A stretch of DNA of 64,000 bases from Isoetes taiwanensis (Eukaryota; Streptophyta; Lycopodiopsida; Isoetales; Isoetaceae): NCBI GenBank assembly GCA_021234155.1, contig JAJEKV010000038.1:9037458-9101457 (forward strand). The letters are read 5' to 3'. Position numbers and translations under genes: made by a program. The notes below the pieces were generated by a model, which was not told the origin of the DNA, ran no database searches, and saw only the letters and a list, made by a program, of their open reading frames with translations. Below are positions 48,536 through 61,663 of the stretch, piece after piece. The stretch's first letter is position 1. Each line of letters begins with the position of its first letter.

Positions 48536-51498
48536 CCCTCTGTAAGTAGTGGTGCCTCAAGGGTGCTTGCTTACTTTTTACTATTTGTTTTTGTGGGTGG
48601 TTCATTTTTTCTTGCTTTACTCTTGCAGGTTCATGACTATCAATTACAAAGACTCTTCTAGATGGAGGTCGGTTATGGCGGTGCAGCTTCCAAAGCAATG
48701 TGTATATATGTATCTGGATAATAGCAGAGCTCTGGCCTTTTGGTGGGGCAGATTTTGAACAACTCCTGTAGGTGTTTGATGCAAGGGTTGGCAGAGATAT
48801 TGCGGATGTAAGATGTATGTTTATAGAGGAAAGAATTTCAGCAGACGTTCTTCTGTCTAACTGCAGCATAACTCACACATTTCACTGTTGAAACAGCCAT
48901 GGTGCTCCAGGTGTATGTTCCTTTCTTATAAGCAAATATGCAGGTATATGTAATCAATCTTTATTGCTTTGCAACTTAAAATGGAGAGCACACATAATTT
49001 TACCAACATTCCCTTCAAACTAACGGAATAAGGAAGTCAAAATATGGACCTTATAGGCCCTCGTTGGAACCTTGCTAACAAGAGCAGGAAAATGTGTTTA
49101 TTTGTGTCAAAGGTGGTGATTTTTATGGGTTTTATTTGTGTTAGGAAATATAGTAACGTTCTAGAACTAAGGGAGAATCTCGAAGTATCATACATAGCCA
49201 GAATTGAGCTCGCCCTTTTATATCTATTAATACACGTCTATTGGCAATCCAGTGCCATGTTGTCTTTGTTTTTGGCATGAAGCTCCTAATTTTGGGCGCC
49301 ATATATATCATGCTAGAATTGGTCCACATCTTGGGGTGGTTAAATCCCAACTACAATAGAATAATATTTCCATAATGTTAGGAATTATAGTACTTAACAC
49401 CATGAATCTTTGAATTATAATAGTTAAAACAACAGATTACACTAGAAAAACATTGATTTGGATTATAGTATGTTCAAACAATGACTTCATTGTTAATCTA
49501 GACAATGATTAATCTAGACATGGGGCTAATTTAAACAATGGTTAATTTGGACAATAGATTAATCTAGATAATAAGTTTGTTAATCTGGATAAGTAGTTCA
49601 TCATTGGTTAATATAACTCAAACCACAAACAATACATTCACTAACTAGAATTAACAAAGAGAAAATGTCGCTTCAATAACAAACAACCCAAAATTCAACA
49701 ATGTTACCCATTAGGAAAATTTATACCAAGTACTTCAAAGGCAAATTTTAGATATAGTTAATGCCATTTCCACTGCCAGGAAAACAAGAACTACATCGCA
49801 TGCCACAAAAAGTTTAAACTTCATCTTATGCCAAAAGTTTCAACTGGCTTGGCTGCTCTTTTAACTGCTACCTTTTGTTAGCTCCATCCATCCATCCATC
49901 CATCCTAGAGACTGAGAGCTGATTGGCTTTGAGGTATAGCTTTCCTTGTGGTCTTACAGATCCTATGCCAGCCTATATTATATTTACCCTCATCCATGTG
50001 GGTTTGTGGCATATTCCAAGTATATGTCAAGATATGCTCGAAAAACATGACTTTGAAGTGTGATTTAAGCCATTTCACTCGGGGCACCTGAGGGCAACCC
50101 TCCGTCGCAAAGACCTTGTTTATTTTTCAAAACGCCCCAGATATCGGACGAAGCCAAACACGCCCGCACCAAGGTTTTGGCCGTAAGTGGTCGAAGGGGA
50201 AGATGGGCGGAACAAGGGAAACCAGATTACACGCTAGGCATTTCCCTTTGAAGATCCAAGGCGATAGATCTATGCCGAAGTTTGTATTGTCTGCACCAAG
50301 ATACCCAAATCTCCGAAGTTTGAGCTCGCCATATTTTTCTTTGCAGTTCCAATCCGGTGGTCTAGGATGGAATTCAAACCCGGGTATGCCAACTTTTCAA
50401 AAATTCCATTAGTCACTGAATCTTTCAAAATACAAGTAAGTCGCGGCTCAAAGAATTGCATGGCCAGCTTCGTTGGGATGAAAGTTCCGGAAGAGGTATA
50501 TGGACGCTTTTACATCAGCCTTGCTTTATTACTTGTATTCAATTTATGTTGTTTAAGCATCACATTCTATTGGTGTACTTTAGGATACTCCGCTATCAGA
50601 TCAGAAGCTTGGCCTTTTTGTCATCAATATCTAATCACTCATAAGTAGTATGGGATGATCATAGAATAGCCTGAGCGTAACTTTGCAGGCACTCCTTACA
50701 TTCCAATTTATGTCATGCTTCTCGTAAGTAAAAAGAATTTGGTATCTGTCTTTGCTATCAAAAGGATGTAACCAACAATGTGTTCGTGGCATGTGTAATT
50801 ATTTGGAATTTTGAAATGCTAGAGAAATTTAAAGTTAAGTATTGTCAGGTATGGTGCCTTAATGCGAAGAAAATAAAGAGAGGTAAATGCAGCTCACATA
50901 GTATCCTTCTTCTACATGAGATTTCCAATACATGATTGACTATATGTTCTCTGATCGTTTTCTAAAGCTTTTTTCTGATGGATCTTATGCATGGCTCTGT
51001 TTTATGGATTCCAAGTAGGACTTAGCCTGCATTCTTTTGCTGGGGCATATACATTACTGTGTCTTAGTATTGTGGCAGGAATCTGGTGTGCGGATATGAA
51101 AAGGTATATGAGTTTTTATACTTTACTCAGATAGGTCGTGCTTGTAAGTTCCTGTAGTATAAAGCATAGATCTGTACATTTAATATGTAGATATTGTATC
51201 TTTTCTTGTCTGTCATGTCATCATATGTTGGCTTAACTGACATATACCAGCTGTGATTGCCATTTTTCTTCTGTAATTGTCCATGTGAGCCTATAAATTT
51301 CTTTTAGTAGTCAAATTTCTTTTGGTAAAATTTTTGTAGAATTTACTGTAATTAATGTATATAGCTCCTACGCAATACTATCTAATCTTTTATACTACAA
51401 ATTTCCCATTCTTCGAGGTTCATGCTCGGGATTTTAACTCCAAGATGGAAAACCTAGACTGTTAGTACTACTCAGGAAATGGCTAGTGCTCAATCTCG
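48536..51498. other. Downstream and intergenic DNA
   Basis: An AG acceptor near 48628 could start a non-coding 3' exon of the upstream gene. A (TCCA)n run lies at about 49885-49905. 49980-50120 resembles the repeat pieces at 35110 and 30110. No other gene is visible. Confidence 0.4.
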
Positions 51499-51510
51499 GC
51501 TCTGATACCA
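51499..51510 (-). other. Retrotransposon primer-binding site (initiator Met tRNA type)
   Basis: The complement reads TGGTATCAGAGC, the usual plant PBS, one base inside the LTR end (TG at 51512). It shows that the LTR to its right is the 5' LTR of a minus-strand element whose body lies to the left. No coding body is recognisable there. Confidence 0.85.
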
Positions 51511-51651
51511 TTGTGATGTCCCTTGCTCATATAGGCCGTCTACCTATCATCAGGCTCTTGACGGTGAGAAGAACCTGACGGGGAAGAATAGACGTGTCAT
51601 TCATCCCGTCTCCCTCGGGTAGCTGCAGAAGCGTATAAAACATTAGCACAT

Positions 51652-51902
51652 GGGCAAAAGTATGCTGGTGGGTATCAAAAGCATGCGTCCGGACGCATGC
51701 TGACAGCACTCATATAGCACCCCATATGGCAGCTTGTTTAGGGTGTTACTGGTACTAGCACATGGTAATTAGGTAATCAATAGAAATATGTAACAGCTCC
51801 AATGAATGACAAGTGGAATACTATGATAGAATAGTACATCCAGGGTGCTGATCTAAGTGCTGGGGCCGCGTTTTTTTGATACCCACCAGCATACTTTTGC
51901 CC
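51652..51902. mobile_element. 251-bp MITE with 29-bp perfect TIRs
   Basis: gggcaaaagtatgctggtgg...atcaaaa at 51652-51680 is the exact inverse of 51874-51902. acat at 51648-51651 and 51903-51906 forms a 4-bp duplication. The homologous LTR at 19.4 kb lacks the insertion. Directly inside the left TIR is a perfect 20-bp palindrome (51681-51700). It has no coding capacity, and no superfamily is assigned. Confidence 0.88.
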
Positions 51903-52156
51903 ACATATCATCACATAACATACATATCCACCTCAAAGGGCGGCTCACCATGACATAACATCAGAACACAAAATATCAGTAGCGTCAACGAAGAAAGGAA
52001 ATCTTACCCAAGGCTCGAACTCATGGGGATTGACTGACGACTTTGATCTCCAGAAGACAATGCAAACGAAATTCATAGCAAATGGATTGGGCTGGCATAA
52101 GAACATGGTTGTTCGGTCAGTCCACCCCATCTGCCCCTCATGTGCATACTTTGCAA

Positions 52157-54499
52157 CAGGGTATAAAAGAGTGGCGATTAATCGCCAAAAGGCAATTTTC
52201 TAGGGATATTCAAGAAAAGGGTGGCGAAAGTTTATAAGGGATGATTTTTCGTGGGAAAAAAAAAATAGCCATATAAAAGGGGGCAAATTTCGTAACATCT
52301 TAAGTATCGCCGAGTAAATGTGCAGGACGGTGATCACATTCGCCTTCTCCATAGACGAATCAGCAAGCCCTAAAATCGGCAAATAGCCATGTCTTGCCCA
52401 TCGATGGTTCTTCTGCTGCAAAAATCGCTGCCTATAGTGGCTTTCTTGTTATGCTTTTGTTGGAGATAGGTTGGATTGGACCGATGCTTCGCGTCTGCTG
52501 GATAACCTGATTTGCTGCTCTATGTTCCTACAGCAAGGGACAGAGGTACAAGGCTAACCTCCTATGACGGATTTGCATGTGGTTTTGAGCCCTATTATTG
52601 TGTGTGTATCCTTTCTAGAATAAGTTAAATCCATATCTGGATGTTTTTGCAGGGACGGACATGCTGTTATAGAAGGGCCATTACCTATTTGATTAGGTTC
52701 GATCTATCTATCTTCAGCATATTTGGCTCTATTTTTATGACATAATCTCTATTTTCCATTTATTTGCTAATATTTATGTCCTTTTGTATCTCTGCGATGT
52801 TATGCACATAATATCATTGTGCATTATTTGCAGGAAAACCGAGACTTTGGACTGCTAATCAAGAAGTGTTGTTCCTGCAAAATATACATCAAGAACATGT
52901 CTGTGATCAACAGTATATCTGTATTTTACTGTTGGTACATCTCTCGAAATAGTTGTTACCAGGTACTGTAGCTGCATTAGATTTTCATAGGTTTTGCTAT
53001 AAAAGTATATATAATCTGCTAAATGTTGGTATCCAATGCAACATAATTGATGTATTTGCTGGCAAGCTTAACAAAGGTTCATGGTCTGCTATACACAGAT
53101 CTAGTTTACACACACAAGCAGTAGTATATGGTCCTTTAGGTAAACAAGCTATTAGATTATTTTTGCTGTTAAGAAGCGATAGATATGACTATTAGAATAA
53201 ACTATTGTCTCATGCATAGGAAATTTGTTTAATTTTGATTTCTCTATCTTTTAATATTTGAATAATGCTTTCTAGTGGATAGAAGTAACGTCTTAGTGGC
53301 TGATACATCATAAGATCACTTCCATAAATAGATATTTTGCTAGCCTAGATCTCAAACACCATGTCATTGAGACATGTCTATGTAATGCAACAAGTATCAT
53401 TGCTTTTGAGCTTGAATGGGTCTCTTGTATAGAAGATACTACTAAAGTTATCGATGATCAAGAATACATCTTTTCAGATAATATTGAAAACCTCATTTGT
53501 AATGCAATTGCTGAGAAATATCAGATTACAAAACAGGTCCTGTGATCTTTAAATACGGATGGAGGATATTGGCGTTATAGCAGTGGATACAATATCCTTT
53601 GCAAAGTTATCCTGGCGAGCTAGCATATGCAAGTTCACATCATACTGTACTAGCTTAGACGTGTTGTTTTAACGTTGCTATAATCCATGTTAATTAACCA
53701 TTAAATTATTATTTTATTATCCACTTTGAAGATAGATCACAGTTTTTGAGGAAATGCAGAAGCAGACTGTAGAATACCTTAACTATTAGAAGATCCTTCC
53801 ATCAGCAATTAAAATTTTACAGACAGGTCGCTCATGAAACCATTTGGGTGGTGAAAGGGGCGATTATTGTAGCTACACAAGGCTTCTCCCCAGGATCTTG
53901 CCATATATTGGAAGATGGGGATCTTGCCATATATTGGAAGAAAGCCTAAATGTAAGAGGGGGTGTTACGATATGTGATACCATTTGGGTGGTGAAAGGGA
54001 CGATTATTGTAGCTAAGAATCCATGTCTTCACCTGGAGATATTCTATTATTGAAGGTTGTGAATGTGCCGCATTAAACCTCATGGTTGATTGCTATACTT
54101 ATTGTCGAGCTCCTTCTTCTTGCTGTATTTTTCTAAAACTGGAACTTTAGCTTTAATTCCCATTACTCTATAGCCCTATCTTGATTCTATAGCCCTATCT
54201 TGATTCTATGGAAAAAGAAGGCAAACTTATACAGCCTTGCAATAAGGCTTCTTAAAATTAGGATATGCACTAAGATGAGGCACACTTTTGCAAGGCATAC
54301 AAAATTTGTAATACTCAAATTCGCCAAATAAAATTGTTAGTGGGAGAAAAAAGTTCAAATCTAGCCAAGTGTAAAATGCATCAAGAATTATTTCTAAGCA
54401 AATTTAGCCAAATAGAAATGCAAAATTCTCCTTTTTTTTTCAAGTTTAGCCAAACGTAATCTTAGTGCTAAAATTTTGAGCTCCTTAAAATTTACCCTG
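52157..54499. mobile_element. hAT-type DNA transposon, 2.34 kb, apparently non-autonomous
   Basis: The ends read CAGGGTATAAAAG... and ...TTTACCCTG, short inverted CAGGGTA termini typical of hAT elements. ctttgcaa at 52149-52156 and 54500-54507 is an 8-bp target duplication, the hAT hallmark. The LTR it sits in continues seamlessly on the other side. No hAT transposase (ATPase or C-terminal dimerisation motifs) is visible. The interior has a 38-bp direct repeat (accatttgggtggtgaaagg at 53838 and 53981), a doubled gatcttgccatatattgg, and a doubled tctatagccctatcttg (about 54165-54210). Confidence 0.85.
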
Positions 54500-55142
54500 C
54501 TTTGCAAATAGGCTGAAAAGTATTGGAGTTGTGACCGTAGCCTGCTAGGTGCATAGTCAGAGGGACTACTCCTGGGTTGCATCTCCCCAGTCTCGATGAG
54601 GCAGGAGGGAATCACTTCCCTCTAGAAGTTCCATGCCAACTGCAGGCGAGCTAGAGAGCCACTGCTCGTCTACGACTTGAACCCCACTGAGGCGACGCAT
54701 CATCTAGGAGCTCTACACGCCAAGGGATCAACTACCGTCAGACAAGCTTTCCTTGTAAGACAGTCTAGCCCCGCCAGCCATAGCCAGGCGGGTTCTGATA
54801 GACAGACCACATTGAGATTTAATGAGCCTGTTCTAGAATCATCTTCTATCCAGATCTCTACCCCCTTTTCAATACACAAGAAGTGCACACAGGTCGGAAA
54901 GCATGTATTGAGTGACACAATGTCCACTCACAGAACTGTGAGCAAAATCGACAAACAACCATCTCATTATTGAATTTCTTTTCTTTAGCATCTAATATAT
55001 TTTTTAGATGGCAGAAGTATATTGCACCGTAGACGTTAGGTACTCTAGATAAACTGTGTATTACTGCCTTTTCATGGAAGGTCCTCCCGCATGGTAAAGC
55101 GAGTAAACTTTTTGGTATCCCTGTAGGGGGTTCCTAATTCAT

Positions 55143-55410
55143 TTGGAGATGCATGCAATACAGGCTAAGTTGTCATTGGCAGGCCAAATTACATTAGTCA
55201 CATTAATTCTTAGCAGCACACATGTATATATGGCTTCATTTGTACTAGCACCACAAATGAAAATTCAAGTTATCATTAGGATTATCAGAAACTTTATTTG
55301 GCATGTCAGAAACTTTATTTGGGGTGGTATAGAAGAAGCGGCTGATGTCAAGGTAGTTGGACAAAGTGCATATGGAGGAATTGGGATGATGCCCTTTCTT
55401 CTATAGATTA
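55143..55410 (+). pseudogene. LINE ORF2 fragment of a second plant L1 lineage
   Basis: Encodes HAIQAKLSLAGQITLVTLIL, then a segment ending NFIWGG, matching the post-RT 'KLSLAGR...L...FLWGG' block of plant L1-type LINEs. A 19-bp direct repeat (gaaactttatttgg) duplicates NFIW. Only this block remains, and it differs from the LINEs at 0.2-6.1 kb, which lack the same motif. Confidence 0.7.
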
Positions 55411-58400
55411 GAGTGTTGATCTCCAAGTTTGTATAGAGGATATGAACAATGTTGATGAGTGTCTGAGCTCACATTTTTTGTATCAGTCTCTGCAGATGTG
55501 TGTCTTCTTTGGTTTTCCATCTAATAAACCATTGCTTCTTGAGTCTATTCTATCCTCTGTCAGCTTATTGCAATGCTTTTCCTTTTCTCAGAGGGCTGTT
55601 TGATGCATGGGAGATCATGTGAACACTATTCCACCTCCACCCTATGGCATTGGATAGATTCGTTTGTGGATCCATTTGGAGGATAGCTAACAGATGCATC
55701 TTTAGTGTCCTCAGTTCAACCCTTGGCATGATGACATTAGAGTGTAGCATATGTGCTTACAATTTCTACATGATATAATGAGGCACGATTGTTGATATAG
55801 GAAGAGTTTAGGATAGAGTTGCTCCTTTTGAGATGGGATCATGCAACTTGACAGAATGTAGTCTCTATTCTTCCTTTTGTGCCACAAGTGCCAGCTTTTG
55901 GTGGTTCACATGAATATTAGGGCTGAATAGCTGAAGCATTCCATATCTAAGATCTTCTTGGTGCAAGGATGTTGCCCGTATCGCAAAAATGGTATCCACG
56001 AATCAATAGAAAGTAGTTTGAAAATGCGTTTGGGATAAATTACTCTATCTCGAGTTCTCCATCTTGTAGTGGAAAATTTTTCATATACATGTATGCATCA
56101 ATGTTTTTGTCCATAAGCATTATTTCTTCTTGTGCCAGTATACTAGGCCAGCTTGGTTTGGCTTCAGTATCTTCAATTGCAAACTGAATAGTCAATAGGT
56201 TTTGATGGCAGTGTATCCCTGTTCCGGGGACAATCTAGTCAAAAGAACATTTCATTTGACTTCTACAGGATTATCTGGCCAATTTATAAAAGGGAAAATC
56301 TATTCATTTTCAAGAGCAATAAATGCCATGATGCTCGAGTTTTCATCAATAGATAGTGAAGTGAAGAGTTGTATTTGGGAGCATTATCTTCAGATTCATA
56401 CTTATACATGACTCACATTTACATATTGTGTGTTGCAAGGTGGCCGATGGTTTTGCTCTAGTGGGTGTTTTCTCCACTGTGTTTTCAATCTCCCATCTAA
56501 TGTGTATAAGTTCTTCTGGTTGATAACGCTCCGTGTCGATTGAAATAAAAATGTCCATTTTAGAACCAATGTTTTGAAGGCATGCATGTGGTGCATGGTA
56601 TCTAGAGGATTTCTCTTATAGTATTCTATCTTATAAATAAAGAAGTTGAGGGTTCGCTACTCTGAACATGCTTCTCTACCTACTTAACTGAGAATTTTGT
56701 CTATCTAACCATTAAGGGCATTAGACTATGGCATTTAAGCATAAAATTGAGAAGCACTTCATTCTACAAGAAGAGGAAGTTTTTTAAAGTCCAGTCAAGA
56801 CTAACAAATGTAATGGTGTCGGACGTTACGTTGTGGCTAAATCCATATTATGGATATCCACATTATAGCTAAATCTTGAACATCGAAATCGAAGAATATG
56901 CCATAAAATATATGGCATCTTCCAATCCAAATCTGTCTCTTGGAGACCCTATAATCAAAATAAAGATGGTACAAAAATACACAAAAAACCTAAGAAGGAA
57001 AATAGATACAAACAACGTTGATGCTTGCAACCACTGCCTGCAATAATGCAAGGGATCCAAACGAGAAGAGAACTATAAACATTTGAGCAAATTTCATATG
57101 GTGGATTCTGATAAAGTTAGTGATGATGAATTGATTATGATGAGATATTTTCTTCATTCCTTTCTCTTCCGAATTGTTAAAGCTCTACTTTTGTTGTTGA
57201 AATGTATATGATCTATCAATGTATATGTAAAATTTGTTTTTTTCTCAATGACGAAGAAATCCATATATAGAGCAATGGATTGAATCTATATGGAGCAGTT
57301 GAAGGCGCTTTGTAGATTGAATCAAGCCTCTTGTGTTTGGATTTCAAAAGATGGATCACTTGGTCATTTCCCTTGGTTATTAGATTCAAGCACATACTTC
57401 AAAGGCTTCAACTTCTAGCAGGATTTGAAATGGTGTTGAAGTGAAGAGAAATATAGAACATGTAAAAGATAGATGCAAAAACCTAGTTACTTCAATAGTT
57501 GTTAATACGAAACATTTAAAATCAAAACAGTTTTCTTCACAAATGGAATTAAGCTAAGCAGATTGAAATGTAGAAATACTCATCCTAATGTGATGGGATC
57601 TTTGATTAATCTAGAATATGCTACAGAGATATTTGTGGTGCAAGAAAAATATCTATGTGGTAGGTTCACATAATTGGCTAGCAGTTGAAACAGCCATCTT
57701 AAAAGGTGATATGAATTATTATTTCAATGATAGAGTTATCATTGGAACTAATTTTATTAGAGCACGAGGATACCATTATTTTTGTTGGTGTCTTCCTTTT
57801 GTTATCAGAGTGGAAACTCTGTCCCCTTATTGGTGCTACCAAAATACGCACCAAAAAAGAATCTTACGCTAGAAAAATAGCCTCCACGTCAGGGTTTTCC
57901 TTAAGGGTTGAATATTCCCTAATATGCTATATTTAAAGGGTTGAAAAAAAAGTGGATACGAATCTTGAGTAGGTTCGATGGTCAATATGATCTCTTATTT
58001 TGGCCTAATTTTTTACAAATTAGGCTCTAGCGCAGCTTAAGGTCACCCTGAAGAAACGGCTGGATTTTGACTATTTGCCTGCATTTCGATAACAAGTCTC
58101 CATATTGAAGGTTGATTCACCTATTACCTCTGCCTCCTAAGAGTTTGAAGAAGGTGAATTGTTACTAATCTAAGTATGCTTCTTTCTATTATTATTGCTT
58201 TCTATTTTTTGTCCTACTTTTAACATTCCCTTCTTCTTAGTGGCCGATTACTGAAGAAAAATGCCACAGACATAGATACCTCTCAAAGTGCACGTTAGAG
58301 CATAGTATCAATACTGTTTTATCCACCTGTTTTTTATTGTTGATCTGTTATAAAATATTGCTAAATCATATATTTAAGGTATTTTTTAAAAGTAGTGGCA

Positions 58401-58506
58401 TAGTGCTAGCCTTACATAAGTTCTCTCTTCTAAAGCTTTGCATGTTTTTCCCTAGTTCCACTTGGGTCATAAACATATTAGTGCACACAGTTTCAACCAG
58501 AGGAAC
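55411..58506. other. Intergenic, no gene recognised
   Basis: May include further decayed LINE sequence up to about 56 kb. Otherwise AT-rich, with only short random frames. Confidence 0.4.
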
Positions 58507-58619
<113 letters not shown>

Positions 58620-59797
58620 GGAGGCCTATCACTTTTTTTGTTGTGACAACCATGTTAGATTGAACAATTTGACATGGCTAGAACAAAGCATGCAAGTTAA
58701 TATGGTTGTAGTTGTAAATCTGGACAGAGGTAAGAAATTCAAAATTATATAAAACCTAGATTGATTGCTAGTTCTTTTATCGTGGGCATTCACATGGTAT
58801 TGACGAACCTACAACATCCGCATTGCTAGTTAAACAATTGCACAAAATCCCGGTCGCCATCACATTCTTTTTTAAAATTTTCTGCTGCCATTATACACTT
58901 TAATTTATGTCGAAATGTGTCCAACATGCAATTTGGATTACCTGAACATGAACAATCAAATGTGGCACTTTGCAGGTCAGTTTTTTTCATGCTTTAGAGT
59001 TTTCTGTTTATCTAAATGCAATGCTGATATGATGTTCCTTCAATACTTGAATAAACATAAAAACTTCTACACACATTAGTAGCCAAAGCCTTATTCAAAA
59101 GAGCTCTCACCTAATCGGGCCACTCAGCTAGCAATATCAGGCTGTAAAATAGGGGAAACCTTGCTCCACATGCATATACGTCAGTGAAGCCACGAGATTC
59201 AGAGTTTTCAAGAGGAAAACTTTGGCAGTGCGCCACTTGCAGCTTCGATGCTTGTGGAGTTCTCTGCCTTGAATTTTCTCCCTGAAAACTCCTCCTCCTG
59301 TGAGTTCTGAGTTCTCTAATACGTAGAAAACATGTTAGGCTCAATTTTGCCTACGCTTCAATAGCGCCATGGCATGTGGCAAACATATAAACCTTGAATG
59401 TAACAATTTTTTCCCCTTCTACAGCCCGTTTCTTGACGGCTGTATTTCCTAAGTTGCTTGCCAATTTACCCGCCAAAAACCACGAAAAATAGATAATACA
59501 AAAGCACTAAATGGAAACATTTTGTCTTATTCCATGGGACCATTAGAAACAATTTTGTTGCTTGACAAGTTAAATCACTAAAAGGAAACATTTGTCTTCT
59601 CCTTGTAACAACCTTTTCCAAGTTTATGGACAAACTCTTATCCAAACTAGATATCGAAATCACATGGTTTAAAAACAAGAAGAGCACTGAACAGAATTTA
59701 CCAAAATCTAGAGCTCATTTGCTTGCATTTGTCCGATCCAAATTTACGGATCAAAACAAAGCGCCATAGACCATGCGAAATAACTTGCAAAAATGAC
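58620..59797. other. Intergenic and 3' flank of the Ole e 1-like gene
   Basis: No coding sequence is recognised. The right end likely holds the 3' UTR of the minus-strand gene that ends at 59798. Confidence 0.45.
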
Positions 59798-60751
59798 TCA
59801 ATCTGCAAAGAAACAGAGCAAATGGAACAGGATCACAGAAAATATGCTGATTACAGAAATGCGGAGTTTGGCAGAAGCAAAGGATCGGACAAAAGGATTA
59901 TGAGTAGGCCGTCTGTAAGAAAAAGAAACAGGAACTGGGGCTGGAGCAGGGGAAAAAACCTGTTTATCTGTCATAGTTTCTTGCGCATATGCAATAGTAG
60001 GGCACATATTAGGGGTTCCGGCAGTGATGGATGTGCATCCATGCGGCTCCAGAAGTCTTACCCAGCATGAAATAAGTCCTAGGTTCGCTAAATTATCCGG
60101 CGTCTTCAGATCGAATTGGCCCCTTGCATCCGTCATTCCCGTGGCCACAATAAACGGCTCCCCTGTTCTATCTCGACAGACTACCCCTACCTGCGCAACT
60201 GCGAATTATCCAAGCGATTTAGCACAGAAATCTCAATAAAGATTATCACACAGATGAAATTTATTCACAAGAGAGCATTTCCGAAGAAGTTTTCATCAAG
60301 AACAGCGATTATAATACAAGATTAACCAGAAAAGATGAATTTAAAGCCAAGATCGGTGAAATTGAGCAAGGATCAGAAAATCTACGAGAATTGTTAGCTG
60401 CCCCGCCGTGAAAAAGGGATGTATACTAAAGATCATTAATAAATGCAATTTAGTGATATTATCTAACTTATGATGTAAAAGTGCAAGAACAGGAAATAAT
60501 TCACGTAGTGCAACAAAGATGCGAAAAGAAACTAACCGAAGCAAATTCCAATACAAAGACTACAAGAATATGAAGAGTGGCAAAAGAGATCAAATCAGTT
60601 TACATGGAAGAGGGAATCCACGTCCTGTTTGAGCGCCAAAGCCACATGGATTGCAGGAAATGTATCCTTGAGCGTTTGTAATTCTTCCGATGAGTTGAGC
60701 ATAAGCAGAGCTGAGCATGAGCGCCCAGATTACAAGAAGAAAACGCAGCAT
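59798..60751 (-). CDS. Secreted Pollen Ole e 1-like protein, two exons
   Basis: The model is exon 1 60751-60604 (ATG...CCAT|GTAAAC) and exon 2 60198-59798 (CGCAG|TTGCGCAG), phase 1. It gives exactly 183 codons including the stop. The N-terminus MLRFLLVIWALMLSSAYA is a signal peptide, so the product is secreted or in the cell wall. The mature part has the Ole e 1 pattern: a conserved Cys (YISCNPCG), VGVVCRDRTG, the beta-strand signature GMTDARGQFDL, then SCWVRLLEPHGC. A Pro-rich SPAPAPVPVSF stretch follows, and the C-terminus is hydrophobic. Family members are cell-wall or pollen glycoproteins of unclear biochemical role. Family assignment rests on motif pattern only. Confidence 0.72.
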
Positions 60752-60850
60752 TTTCTTGGGCACCAATCCGCCAGAAAGAAGAATCTACGTCCAAATTTTT
60801 TCAAATATTTGGACCATTTGGTAAAAGGTAAGTGGTGCGTTTAGTTTGCG

Positions 60851-60858
60851 TATAAATA
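60851..60858 (-). promoter_or_regulatory. TATA-like box of the Ole e 1-like gene
   Basis: TATTTATA on the minus strand, about 100 bp upstream of the ATG. Confidence 0.45.
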
Positions 60859-61118
60859 CATGGGAAAAAAAAACTAGACTATGGTTCGTGTTATATTACT
60901 GGAGTTCTCGTTACTCAGTTTTGTATATAGAAATCTTCCCTAGGGAACATTCCTTTTACGTGGAGCGATATCCCTTGTCCGATTTGTGCAGACCCTTCTA
61001 GGCATTCGATCTGTGATGTGCTCTGCTAGGCGCTAGATTTGTGCTCTACTATAGACATTGGATCTGAATATTAGAGGAGCAGGATCTAGGTGTTGCATTT
61101 GAATCTTTAGAAAGGACG

Positions 61119-61200
61119 ATCTTTAGAGGCACTGGATTGCTCTTTAGAAGTGCTAGTCTGCTCTTTAGAGGCGTTGGACTGCTCTTTAGAGGTTGAGGTA
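61119..61200. repeat. 21-bp tandem repeat, about four units
   Basis: Units start at about 61119, 61140, 61161 and 61182. Degenerate relatives extend upstream from about 60990 (gatctgtg/gctctgctaggc). Confidence 0.75.
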
Positions 61201-61663
61201 GTGGATATGCTCTTTTGAGGTAAGATTTTTTGAAAAATGCAAGAGGTTTTCTTTTTGTTTGTTTTAGTTGTGTATGATATGTGTGTTGCTATATATCTTT
61301 CTACTTTCAATCTTAAAGGTGGATCAGAATCCAACATTTGCATTGTTGAAGGATATTAGTAATCTCCTGATGAGTGAGAAGCAGATTTTGAGGGCAATAG
61401 AGTTCAAGAGTTCTGAGATGAAGCTGTTAGCAGTTATATTGAAGTTCAAGGAAATGGCTTGTTAACAGACTGTGATGTAGAGGATGTAGAGTGGAATGTA
61501 GAGAATGTCTCTTCTAATTTGCAAATATGGAAAATATCAACCTCATGTCCACAATATAGAGAAAGCTAGAAAGTAAGGGAAGAATGCATGTTTTATTGAG
61601 CTTGATCAAGAACTTGTCAAGCAAATTGAGGATGCTGGGTCAATACAAGCAAAAGCAAGGTAG

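Larger units (their letters stand above)
51512..54930 (-). mobile_element. LTR (same family as 19246-20621) split by two later insertions
   Basis: LTR sequence occupies 51512-51651, 51903-52156 and 54508 to about 54930. The pieces match the intact LTR in order: gtgtcattca..., then catat/ccacc...gggtgg-type, then catctgcccctcatgtgca, then ttgcaaataggctga, gggactactcc, and gatgaggcagg. The gaps correspond exactly to a MITE and a hAT-type element. The far end is decayed and not precisely placed. Confidence 0.7.

Noticed and set aside
53844-54053. Short plus-strand frame inside the hAT element with a repeated WVVKGTIIVA-like peptide
   Set aside because: Produced by the 38-bp direct repeat; no transposase motif and no open extension.
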